Shown: positions 1 to 5,881 of the stretch, piece after piece | How the letters are laid out: every line of letters begins with the position of its first letter | Position numbering within the stretch: position 1 is the first letter of the stretch | Origin: DALYDK01 sp964477125 | Lineage (GTDB): Bacteria; Patescibacteriota; Saccharimonadia; Saccharimonadales; CAIOMD01 | NCBI GenBank assembly: GCA_964477125.1 | Contig: CAYZCZ010000031.1 | Coordinates: 1 to 6,917 of the forward strand | Length of the DNA stretch: 6,917 nt | Reading direction: 5' to 3' | The notes under the pieces: generated by a model | Database searches by the model: none | The model's input: the letters and a program-made list of their open reading frames with translations, nothing else | What the model was told of the DNA's origin: nothing | Made by a program: the position numbers and the translations under genes

Positions 1-484
1 ATTTGCTAAACGTTAGTCGACTAAAAACAGGCAAATTTATTATAGAAAATAAGCCTACTTACTTACCGGATACAGTAGAGCAAGAAATTGCACAGCTGGA
101 AGAAACTGTTAAGGCCCGTGAACTAACCATGAAATACATTAAACCTGAAAACTTCCCAACTGTTAGCATAGACGAAGAAAAACTTCGCCAAGTAATTATG
201 AACTTTGCTGATAATGCCATTTATTACACTCCAGCTGGCGGTGTAATAAATGTAGATATAAAAGCAACCAAAGACACTATAGAATATACGGTTAAAGATG
301 ATGGCATAGGTGTGCCCAAGTCCGAACAACCGCATTTGTTTACTAAGTTTTACAGGGCAGGTAATGCTCGAAAAGCTAGGCCCGATGGTACTGGTTTAGG
401 TTTGTTTATGGCAAAAAAGGTAATTACTGCCCAAGGTGGAGCTATTATATTCCATAGTAATGAAGGCAAAGGTAGTACATTTGG
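1..484 (+). repeat. Duplicated kinase segment, copy A (pairs with 4440-4923)
   Basis: Bases 1-484 align without gaps to 4440-4923 at a constant offset of 4439. Exact identity holds over 1-55, 168-208, 322-367 and 381-469. The segments between, mainly 56-167 and 209-321, carry many differences. The copy continues off the left edge, so the duplication is longer than what is seen. Confidence 0.9.
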
Positions 485-542
485 TTTTAGTTTGCCTCGT
501 GCCAAAGTGGAAATTCAACCTGCCACCATTAATACTGGATAG
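1..542 (+). CDS. Sensor histidine kinase, C-terminal part (5' end outside window)
   Basis: This is the catalytic end of a sensor histidine kinase, which autophosphorylates a histidine using ATP and passes the phosphate to a response regulator. The reading frame is already open at base 1 (first full codon at base 3), so the TTG there is not a start. The visible part begins at the end of the second DHp helix (LLNVSRLKTGKF). An HATPase_c domain follows with all its motifs: N box (VIMNFADN, codons from base 192), G1 (DDGIGV), F box (HLFTKFYRAG) and G2 (GTGLGLFMAKK). A short tail follows and the gene stops at TAG 540-542. The phosphorylated histidine and sensor domains lie upstream, out of view. 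The protein differs from the C-terminus of the kinase at 2822-4966 at about 24 of 171 aligned residues, so it is a close paralogue. Nothing suggests it is inactive. Confidence 0.95.
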   Translation, partial: LLNVSRLKTGKFIIENKPTYLPDTVEQEIAQLEETVKARELTMKYIKPENFPTVSIDEEKLRQVIMNFADNAIYYTPAGGVINVDIKATKDTIEYTVKDDGIGVPKSEQPHLFTKFYRAGNARKARPDGTGLGLFMAKKVITAQGGAIIFHSNEGKGSTFGFSLPRAKVEIQPATINTG

Positions 543-573
543 TCTTGAAATGATATATCTAATCTGTTAAATA

Positions 574-601
574 TTGACAAAATAAAAAAATCTTGTAAAA
601 T
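574..601 (+). promoter_or_regulatory. Sigma70-type promoter for the gene at 711
   Basis: A perfect -35 box TTGACA (574-579) is followed 16 bases later by the -10-like TAAAAT (596-601), in a very AT-rich stretch. Transcription would start near 608, leaving a leader of about 100 bases before the ATG at 711. The motif match is direct; promoter activity is inferred. Confidence 0.55.
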
Positions 602-632
602 AATTATATAAAGATAAAGGTGCAGATTTTTT

Positions 633-689
633 ATGTCAAATATTAATATGGCCATGCAGTCAATTGGTGGTTCACTGTTTTTAGCTTAA
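633..689 (+). CDS. Possible 18-codon leader peptide upstream of the acyltransferase-like gene
   Basis: This mini-ORF (MSNINMAMQSIGGSLFLA, stop TAA 687-689) lies wholly inside the presumed leader of the gene at 711. An AAGG (616-619) sits upstream, but 13 bases from the ATG is longer than ideal. There is no homologue I recognise, no run of a single amino acid as in classic attenuators, and no terminator hairpin beside it. An 18-codon frame can arise by chance, so this is a weak candidate only. Confidence 0.13.
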   Translation: MSNINMAMQSIGGSLFLA

Positions 690-710
690 TAGGCGTTAGG
701 ATTTAGTAAG

Positions 711-1889
711 ATGAGTCAGTTTAACGAAGAAAAAAATTATATTTCTACTAAGCCAAATAGATTATTTGATAAACAATACGCGCATTATCGATACGTTTTG
801 GATAATACTTCTAAAAGTAGCCGTAAACAAGGTCTAATAACACCAGAAAGCTATTTTAGGGCTCTTGATGACCCAAATTCTTTAGTATTAGAAAATAGTG
901 ATGGTTTATTAATACCTGTTATAAATCCTATCGAAAATGTCCCAGGGTTGAACTATAATTATTTTGATCGTGAGTATCCTGGAAAATCTTTTTTGTTTTC
1001 TGTGGAAGGTATGGATAATGCTAGCCTTGGCTTACTGCTAAAATACTTTTCTGAAAATAAGATAACAGAGAAGTCATTATTTTTTGAACATTCTGAATGT
1101 AGCAAAAAAAACTTGCAAATAATTGAAATAATCACTGAAATATTAGACCAACAACGTGCTGGATACTCAATAAGTGATTTTTCAGAGTACAGTCACGAAC
1201 CTGCTCCTGAGCAACTACGGCAGGGATCAATGATTTTATACAGTGGACAGCTAAGGCTAAAGGAACTAAGCAAGGATAATTTTAATGGTGATCTGTGTGA
1301 ATCGTTCGATAGGGGAGTTGCACAAGGGGATATTTCGTATGACAGAAAAGAAGGTAGTGAATTATTGAGTGGCAAACAACTCATAGAAAACCATCTTTTA
1401 CTAACTGATATGTGGGAAGTTTACAGGGAAAGGCTTTCTGAAATAGCTTTCAACTTTCCTATTAATCTTGAAGATAGTTTCGAGGAATTTGTAGACATGG
1501 TAACTGATGACGGAACTGTAATATCAATAGCCTACCAAGAGGGTAAGGTAGCATGCTTTACGTATCTTCTTGGTAATATTGAAAAAGCATCCTGGTTAAA
1601 CCTAAATTCGTTACAGAAATTTAGAAATTCAGACCATGCCCTTTATTACTTTCCAGGGATTGTTGCTCATAAAGAAAGAGCGGGCAAAGCTATAGAGGTT
1701 TTAAACGCAATTGGTAGAGCATGTAAGCAGGGTAATATTAACTTTGATATTTTATTTGAATGTACAAATCATTCAGCTGCTTATATACCAAATATTATAT
1801 CTAAAGCCGCAGAGTTATCTGGTTATGTAGATGCTTCAACTCAACAAGAAGAACAAATTTATTACAAAGTTTTAGATATAAATAATTAA
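711..1889 (+). CDS. GNAT-like acyltransferase candidate (hypothetical protein)
   Basis: This is a 392-residue soluble protein with no signal peptide or membrane helix. I do not recognise the N-terminal half (about residues 1-200). The C-terminal half (about 230-390) has the layout of a GNAT-fold acyltransferase: a helix around LTDMWEVYRERL (231 on), a strand pair around ISIAYQEGKVACFTYLLG, the strand FPGIVAHKERAGKAIEVL starting at F314, and FECTNHSAAYIPNI starting at F349, where the E-C-x-N-x-S pattern suits the late part of that fold. Acyl donor and acceptor cannot be told from sequence. The start is ATG 711 with AGGA at 698-701, nine bases upstream; an in-frame TAG at 690-692 rules out a long extension. 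It converges on the DUF2156 gene, overlapping it by four bases. The real coding frame is clear; the family call is tentative. Confidence 0.8.
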   Translation: MSQFNEEKNYISTKPNRLFDKQYAHYRYVLDNTSKSSRKQGLITPESYFRALDDPNSLVLENSDGLLIPVINPIENVPGLNYNYFDREYPGKSFLFSVEGMDNASLGLLLKYFSENKITEKSLFFEHSECSKKNLQIIEIITEILDQQRAGYSISDFSEYSHEPAPEQLRQGSMILYSGQLRLKELSKDNFNGDLCESFDRGVAQGDISYDRKEGSELLSGKQLIENHLLLTDMWEVYRERLSEIAFNFPINLEDSFEEFVDMVTDDGTVISIAYQEGKVACFTYLLGNIEKASWLNLNSLQKFRNSDHALYYFPGIVAHKERAGKAIEVLNAIGRACKQGNINFDILFECTNHSAAYIPNIISKAAELSGYVDASTQQEEQIYYKVLDINN

Positions 1890-2791
1890 TTTTTAGTTAT
1901 TTCATACTTGTATAGTTTTTTAATTGGCTTCATTGACATTTTATGCTGTTTTAAGCCAGCTATTCCAAGATCTTGTTCAAAGTTTAATAATTTTATTGTA
2001 GGTGTCTCTGCGCACGCTCTCGATAACGTTGAAAATACTAAAAAATCAAACAGACCCTTGTATTCATAGCTTGTTTTTGCATGACTAAGTATAATGTAAT
2101 CTTTTTGGGGCGGTTCGGAATAAATTGAAAATGCCTCAATTTTGTCATTGATTACAACTGCAACGCACTTAGGACGAAGTTCATCTGAATATTTAATGTA
2201 TCTTTCAATTGCCTTTGATTCATTTTTTTCTGTATCGTTATGGGTGTATATTTTTTGCCATATATGAATTGAATTGATCAGTCTGACTTGGTTTTCATTA
2301 TTTCTTAAATCTAGTGTTTGAACTATAGAGTCTACGGAATGATTTTTTAAATAATAATTAACTTGCCTTAAGAAGCCTTTAGATTTTGGCCCAATCATTT
2401 TAATAATTGATTCTGTATTGTATATATAATCACTATTATCGGAGTCAACTGTTATCGTGTACCCTTTAAGAAGTTTTTTTTCGATATTTTCAAATGAAAT
2501 AGCAGGTAACATACTAAACTTTGTTACACCATGTTTTACTGTCAATTCCTCAAATATTTTAGATGATGATTGTTTTGCCAAATATGAATATGTATATTTT
2601 TTTGAATCATCAAAAGGATTAATAAATTTTAAAATAATTCCTTCATTAAATTGTGCCCATTCTACTGAACTTTTTTGGCCCAACCAAGTAAAAAGATTAT
2701 TGAAATAGTAATCTGCATATGGTTCGTAAAATTGAAAAGCCTTAAGATATTCACCGCTATTGGTAAAATCTAGTTTAGTAAAAGTAAGCAT
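1886..2791 (-). CDS. DUF2156 / phosphatidylglycerol lysyltransferase C-terminal domain family protein
   Basis: This is a 301-residue soluble protein of the DUF2156 family, which has a double GNAT-like fold. Its best-known members move lysine or alanine from aminoacyl-tRNA to phosphatidylglycerol in the membrane. Family marks visible are the N-terminal YADYYFNNLFTW (25-36), YIYNTESIIKMIGPKS (122-137) and the C-terminal signature NFEQDLGIAGLKQHKMSMKP (270-289). The lysine/arginine-rich KxxKRN stretch usual after the glycine near residue 134 is degenerate here (GPKSKGFLRQVNYY), so the substrate may differ or the charged site may have drifted. There is no N-terminal membrane domain, unlike full-length MprF, so it is the stand-alone form. 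The ATG start has no clear Shine-Dalgarno sequence; the in-frame stop at 2819-2821 limits extension. The family call is firm, the substrate unknown. Confidence 0.87.
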   Translation of the reverse strand: MLTFTKLDFTNSGEYLKAFQFYEPYADYYFNNLFTWLGQKSSVEWAQFNEGIILKFINPFDDSKKYTYSYLAKQSSSKIFEELTVKHGVTKFSMLPAISFENIEKKLLKGYTITVDSDNSDYIYNTESIIKMIGPKSKGFLRQVNYYLKNHSVDSIVQTLDLRNNENQVRLINSIHIWQKIYTHNDTEKNESKAIERYIKYSDELRPKCVAVVINDKIEAFSIYSEPPQKDYIILSHAKTSYEYKGLFDFLVFSTLSRACAETPTIKLLNFEQDLGIAGLKQHKMSMKPIKKLYKYEITKN

Positions 2792-2821
2792 AGATATTAT
2801 TTTTAGTGTACATTTTAATTA
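2792..2821. promoter_or_regulatory. 30-base divergent start region between DUF2156 gene and kinase
   Basis: Only 30 AT-rich bases separate the two divergent start codons, and neither has a recognisable Shine-Dalgarno sequence. A plus-strand -10 candidate is TATTAT (2795-2800). Minus-strand candidates are TAAAAT (complement of 2812-2817) and TACACT (complement of 2805-2810). Either arrangement would give a leader of about 15 bases or less, so initiation may be leaderless or nearly so. Any -35 boxes or operators must lie inside the coding regions. Boundaries are firm; the promoter assignment is weak. Confidence 0.35.
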
Positions 2822-4966
2822 ATGGTTTTACAAAACATTGTTTATTTTATTTCAGTCTCTGGTTTGGTATCGCTACTAATACTTGCCGTATTCAATAAAT
2901 CATCTTTGGCCATGCGAAGATTTAGTTTATTAGTTGGCTTAATAGCTATATGGCTCATCTTACAGTGGATCGGGGTAATCATAGGTGGTAAATTTGGCTC
3001 ATTTCTAATAGCTCTTTCGGTGGGCGTTAGCCCAATAATAATCTTTTCTTTCTTGCTTTTTATTTTTGCTTACACCAAAACGATTATTAATAAGTCAATT
3101 TTGAAATATTTAATGGTATTGTGCATATTATTCCTCTTTTCGTCTATTTTTGGATTGAGTGTTAGCGAAATATCAATCATTGATGGCCAGCCAACTATTA
3201 ATCAGGTTTCTTACATATATTGGGCCCAAATCATTTTTATAATTATTATTGCTATATTTTCTGTTAAAAAAATATTATCAAAATTTTCTACGCACCAGCA
3301 TAACGATGCAGATATTTTATTGTTAGTTGCTCTTATTCAAGCGCTATTTTTTAGTTTGCTAGCAAGCACTGTATTTGCCTCAAACGGCAAGTCCCAAATG
3401 TTTATCCCAAGTTCGTTGTTATTAATGAGCATAATCATTTACTATGCAATTGCAAAACACCAATTGTTTAGTATTCGTACAGTTATTGCAAGATCTTTTG
3501 CCTACGTAAGTTTCTTGTTCTTAATTGCCCTAACATATGTTATTGCTGTTAGTACAATTAGTACATTAATTTTTAGAAAAGATAATATCCAAGCTACAGA
3601 TCTTGCCATAAATGCTGTTGCTGCAATAATTGTTGCCTTTACTTTTGGGCCCCTGAAGACACGTTTTGATAGGCATACTAATAAAATATTCTTCCAAGAT
3701 GCCTATGACCCACAAGATTTTCTAAATAAGCTTAATGCAAACCTAGTAAGCGTATCTGACATAGATACATTATTAAAAAAATCTGCAGATGTTATTAGTG
3801 AACATCTAAAGCCAACTTTTGTTGTTTTATCAATCCAGGACAAAGAACAACAGTTTAGGCATACTTACAACACAAAAAATCTTAGCTATAATCTCAACGA
3901 CATCAAACAATTTGTTAAATATACCAACGAAAATCCTGGTAAAACAATAATTGCTAATAATGTTGATCGTACCCAAAGTATTCATCATATTATTACAAAA
4001 CACCAGATTGGACTTGTCACTGAACTAATAGCCAATAATGAATTTATTGGACTTTTAATTCTTGGAGACCGAAAAAGTGGTAACGGATACAGCCAAAGAG
4101 ACTCACAACTATTAGAAACTGCAGCAGATAGTATTGCTATTGCGGCTCAAAACTCTCTTAGATATGAAGAAATTAAACAATTTAATGAGAGCCTTGAGGA
4201 ACAGATAAAGGTAGCTACTCATAAATTACAAAAAAGTAATGAAAAATTAAAAGCGCTTGATGAAGCCAAAGATGAGTTTATTAGTATGGCTAGCCACCAA
4301 TTAAGAACCCCTCTTACAAGCGTGAAAGGCTATGTAAGTATGGTTCTAGAAGAAGACGCTGGTAAAATAAATGACCGACTTCGCAGGTTCTTAAACCAAG
4401 CTTTTATTAGTAGCCAGCGGATGGTTTACTTAATTAGTGATTTGCTAAACGTTAGTCGACTAAAAACAGGCAAATTTATTATAGAAAATAAGCCCACTTA
4501 CTTACCAGACACAGTCGAACAGGAAATCGCTCAACTTGAGGAAATTGTTAAAGCCCGTGGGTTAACTATGAACTTTAATAAGCCCAAGGAATTTCCAACA
4601 GTGAATATAGACGAAGAAAAACTTCGCCAAGTAATTATGAACTTTGCCGATAACTCTGTGTACTACACGCCTGCAGGGGGAACCATAAATATAGAGCTTA
4701 AGGTAAAAAAAGAAACTATTGAGTATTTGGTAACAGATAACGGCATAGGCGTGTCCAAGCCCGAACAACCGCATTTGTTTACTAAGTTTTACAGGGCAGG
4801 TAATGCAAAAAAAGCTCGACCCGATGGTACTGGTTTAGGTTTGTTTATGGCAAAAAAGGTAATTACTGCCCAAGGTGGAGCTATTATATTCCATAGTAAT
4901 GAAGGCAAGGGTAGTACATTTGGCTTCACTCTTCCCCGTAAAAAAGTCGAAATAGTCAATAAATAA
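2822..4966 (+). CDS. Membrane sensor histidine kinase (multi-TM, GAF-like, HisKA, HATPase)
   Basis: This 714-residue membrane histidine kinase is complete. The N-terminus has about seven helices (residues 5-211) resembling the HisKA_7TM sensor region, then two more (about 225-250 and 263-277). A linker around YDPQDFLNKLN (295 on) leads to a GAF-like domain (about 300-445) and a coiled coil (about 450-482). The HisKA domain has the H box SMASHQLRTPLTS with phospho-acceptor H492. The HATPase_c domain has N box VIMNFADN (604-611), G1 DNGIGV (639-644), F box LFTKFYR and G2 GTGLGL (669-674). All catalytic residues are present, so it should be active; the signal is unknown. There is no receiver domain, and no response regulator in the window. 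The ATG start lacks a Shine-Dalgarno sequence, and an in-frame TAA at 2816-2818 prevents extension. It is a paralogue of the kinase at 1-542. Confidence 0.96.
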   Translation: MVLQNIVYFISVSGLVSLLILAVFNKSSLAMRRFSLLVGLIAIWLILQWIGVIIGGKFGSFLIALSVGVSPIIIFSFLLFIFAYTKTIINKSILKYLMVLCILFLFSSIFGLSVSEISIIDGQPTINQVSYIYWAQIIFIIIIAIFSVKKILSKFSTHQHNDADILLLVALIQALFFSLLASTVFASNGKSQMFIPSSLLLMSIIIYYAIAKHQLFSIRTVIARSFAYVSFLFLIALTYVIAVSTISTLIFRKDNIQATDLAINAVAAIIVAFTFGPLKTRFDRHTNKIFFQDAYDPQDFLNKLNANLVSVSDIDTLLKKSADVISEHLKPTFVVLSIQDKEQQFRHTYNTKNLSYNLNDIKQFVKYTNENPGKTIIANNVDRTQSIHHIITKHQIGLVTELIANNEFIGLLILGDRKSGNGYSQRDSQLLETAADSIAIAAQNSLRYEEIKQFNESLEEQIKVATHKLQKSNEKLKALDEAKDEFISMASHQLRTPLTSVKGYVSMVLEEDAGKINDRLRRFLNQAFISSQRMVYLISDLLNVSRLKTGKFIIENKPTYLPDTVEQEIAQLEEIVKARGLTMNFNKPKEFPTVNIDEEKLRQVIMNFADNSVYYTPAGGTINIELKVKKETIEYLVTDNGIGVSKPEQPHLFTKFYRAGNAKKARPDGTGLGLFMAKKVITAQGGAIIFHSNEGKGSTFGFTLPRKKVEIVNK
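4440..4923 (+). repeat. Duplicated kinase segment, copy B (pairs with 1-484)
   Basis: This is the partner of the segment at the left edge, in the same orientation and without gaps. The exact-match runs are 4440-4494 (55 bases), 4607-4647 (41), 4761-4806 (46) and 4820-4908 (89), followed by a single mismatch at 4909 and a further match to 4923. Direct repeats of this length about 4.4 kb apart could support deletion or amplification of the intervening genes. Confidence 0.9.
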
Positions 4967-4967
4967 A

Positions 4968-4996
4968 TTGACTTTATAGACTAAAAATGGTATAAA
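4968..4996 (+). promoter_or_regulatory. Sigma70-type promoter for the small membrane protein gene
   Basis: TTGACT (4968-4973) and TATAAA (4991-4996) are separated by exactly 17 bases, close to the ideal. The -35 box begins one base after the kinase stop codon. Transcription would start near 5003, giving a leader of about 45 bases before GTG 5048. No terminator separates it from the kinase, so some read-through is possible. Confidence 0.65.
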
Positions 4997-5038
4997 AATA
5001 CATGTATCTCAGGGAATTTCTTTGAGATTTTGTTCTTT

Positions 5039-5042
5039 GGAG
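5039..5042 (+). promoter_or_regulatory. Shine-Dalgarno GGAG that fixes the GTG start at 5048
   Basis: GGAG lies five bases ahead of GTG 5048, an excellent ribosome binding site. The alternative start six codons earlier, TTG 5030, has no purine-rich site at the right distance and would place the GGAG inside the coding sequence. The GTG is therefore preferred. Confidence 0.75.
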
Positions 5043-5047
5043 TAAAA

Positions 5048-5395
5048 GTGGACATTGGTGATAGCCTGAAAAAGCTTGCATCCTACGCCCTTGTGGCTTT
5101 CGTCTCTGCTTTCGCCATGAATTTGGCAAAAGATTGGGGCTTGCAGTTCCCTAGTGGCACTAACGGTTGGGTGTTTTACGGTTCATGCATCATAACATCT
5201 GTCTGTTTGGCAGTTGTCATCATGATCGATGCCAACAGTTACGTTGCGTTCGTTGTGGCGACAATTGGTGTTGCGGCACCGATTCTAGCTGTCATGTACG
5301 TTGGTAACATTGCAATCATTCAGAGCTTCTGGATGTTGGCTCTGCTAACTGTTCTGCTCGCCATTGGGGTGGGCTTTGTTGCCAAGAAAGTCTGA
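5048..5395 (+). CDS. Small four-helix integral membrane protein, unknown function
   Basis: This 115-residue protein is almost entirely membrane-embedded. An amphipathic start (VDIGDSLKKLASYALVAF) leads into helix 1, then helices at about 40-61, 65-85 and 88-110, ending in KKV. I do not recognise the family and see no catalytic motif. The start is GTG 5048 with GGAG five bases upstream; a TTG at 5030 would add six residues. GC is about 48% by hand count, against 30-40% in sampled lines of the neighbouring genes. None of the 12 leucines uses TTA, and all four tyrosines use TAC. Either strong translational selection or recent acquisition could explain this. It is a self-contained unit with its own promoter (4968-4996), strong ribosome site, 3' hairpin and terminator, which favours high expression. 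It stops at TGA 5393-5395. Confidence 0.82.
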   Translation: MDIGDSLKKLASYALVAFVSAFAMNLAKDWGLQFPSGTNGWVFYGSCIITSVCLAVVIMIDANSYVAFVVATIGVAAPILAVMYVGNIAIIQSFWMLALLTVLLAIGVGFVAKKV

Positions 5396-5403
5396 AGAAT
5401 ACT

Positions 5404-5457
5404 GGTGGCTAGGGGCGTGGTTTTGGTAGAAATGCCATTACTACGCCCCAAGCCACC
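5404..5457 (+). other. Long 3'-UTR hairpin with GAAA loop
   Basis: A nearly continuous 54-base hairpin lies between the stop codon and the terminator. GGTGGCT (5404-5410) pairs with AGCCACC (5451-5457); there is an A-A mismatch; GGGGCGTGGT (5412-5421) pairs with ACTACGCCCC (5440-5449), with one G-U pair; a two-by-two T-T internal loop follows; then TGGTA (5424-5428) pairs with TGCCA (5433-5437) around a GAAA tetraloop (5429-5432). No T run follows, so it is not itself an intrinsic terminator. It could protect the mRNA 3' end, bind a protein, or be a palindromic repeat or insertion remnant. The pairing is read directly; the role is unknown. Confidence 0.75.
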
Positions 5458-5485
5458 CCAACAACTTAATAAGAATTTTACCTCT

Positions 5486-5507
5486 AGAGCCAACAGGCTC
5501 TTTTTTT
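5486..5507 (+). terminator. Rho-independent terminator of the small membrane protein unit
   Basis: A six-pair stem AGAGCC (5486-5491) / GGCTCT (5496-5501) closes an AACA loop and runs straight into seven Ts (5501-5507). There is no T run on the opposite strand, so it acts only rightward. It separates the small membrane gene from the promoter at 5518. Confidence 0.9.
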
Positions 5508-5517
5508 GTGTAAATAT

Positions 5518-5546
5518 TTGCACATTATAAGCATAAAGTTTATCAT
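5518..5546 (+). promoter_or_regulatory. Promoter of the 5582-6917 operon
   Basis: TTGCAC (5518-5523) and TATCAT (5541-5546) are 17 bases apart, just after the terminator. Transcription would begin near 5553, leaving a leader of about 29 bases. The match is moderate, but the position right after a terminator and before a two-gene unit supports it. Confidence 0.5.
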
Positions 5547-5581
5547 TACTACAAAGAGTTAATTAACAAAAAGGTAAAATT

Positions 5582-5881
5582 GTGCAAGACGACCCACTGT
5601 ACGCATACGCAAAACAAATAGTAGATGAAAAAGGTGACCTACCCGAAGAAGTAAAGCGGTCCATGATCAACGATATTTTAGCTTCTATGAATGACCATTT
5701 AAATGCTGAAATACTAACAAGGCTAACACCAGCTGGTTTTGACGAGTTTAATAAACTATTAGACACAAACCCATCTCCAGAGGCTGTAATTAAATTTATA
5801 GAAGATAGCGGTATTGATATTCAAAATGCAACCGTCACTGCAATGACAAGATTTAAAAAAGCATATTATGGAGAACTTTAA
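5582..5881 (+). CDS. Small acidic helical protein, resembles DUF5663
   Basis: This is a 99-residue soluble, acidic, mostly helical protein with no signal peptide or membrane segment. The arrangement LPEEVKRSMINDILASMNDH (residues 20-39), then ILTRLTPAGFDEFNKLL, then a short FIEDSGIDIQN motif and a terminal TAMTRFKKAYYG, resembles the DUF5663 proteins common in Candidate Phyla Radiation genomes. That is a pattern impression from memory, and the family has no assigned function. The start is GTG 5582 with AAGG at 5571-5574, seven bases upstream. The stop TAA (5879-5881) shares its last base with the ATG of the next gene, and the GGAG that serves that gene (5870-5873) lies inside this one. The two should be translated together and probably work together. 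Confidence 0.85.
   Translation: MQDDPLYAYAKQIVDEKGDLPEEVKRSMINDILASMNDHLNAEILTRLTPAGFDEFNKLLDTNPSPEAVIKFIEDSGIDIQNATVTAMTRFKKAYYGEL
5870..5873 (+). promoter_or_regulatory. Shine-Dalgarno GGAG for the coupled gene at 5881
   Basis: GGAG stands seven bases before ATG 5881, inside the last codons of the upstream gene. With the TAATG stop-start overlap it supports translational coupling and fixes the start of the downstream frame. Confidence 0.75.

Noticed and set aside
3..5. TTG at base 3 as a start codon for a 179-residue protein.
   Set aside because: The alignment to 4440 onward shows this is an internal Leu codon in the DHp helix; a histidine kinase cannot start there and the frame is open to the window edge.
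2457..2708. 83-codon plus-strand frame inside the DUF2156 gene.
   Set aside because: The minus-strand gene has clear family motifs across this stretch; the opposite frame has no recognisable content.
5404..5457. Hairpin as an integron attC site or transposon end.
   Set aside because: The attC core sites (RYYYAAC / GTTRRRY) are not at the stem ends, no integrase or transposase is in view, and no target-site duplication could be identified.
5003..5507. A GC-rich transcript with promoter and terminator in an AT-rich region as a structured RNA gene (tmRNA, RNase P RNA or similar).
   Set aside because: A clean 115-codon frame with four hydrophobic helices and a perfect Shine-Dalgarno site explains the region. 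I saw none of the conserved RNase P or tmRNA sequence marks.
5393..5530. Possible recoding of the TGA stop at 5393: the frame stays open for 45 further codons to TAA 5528-5530, with a hairpin starting nine bases after the TGA (selenocysteine-like arrangement, or UGA read as glycine).
   Set aside because: The extension would run through a textbook intrinsic terminator and into the next promoter, its residues look random, there is no Cys or redox motif near the TGA, and no large gene here uses TGA as a sense codon. A normal stop is simpler.
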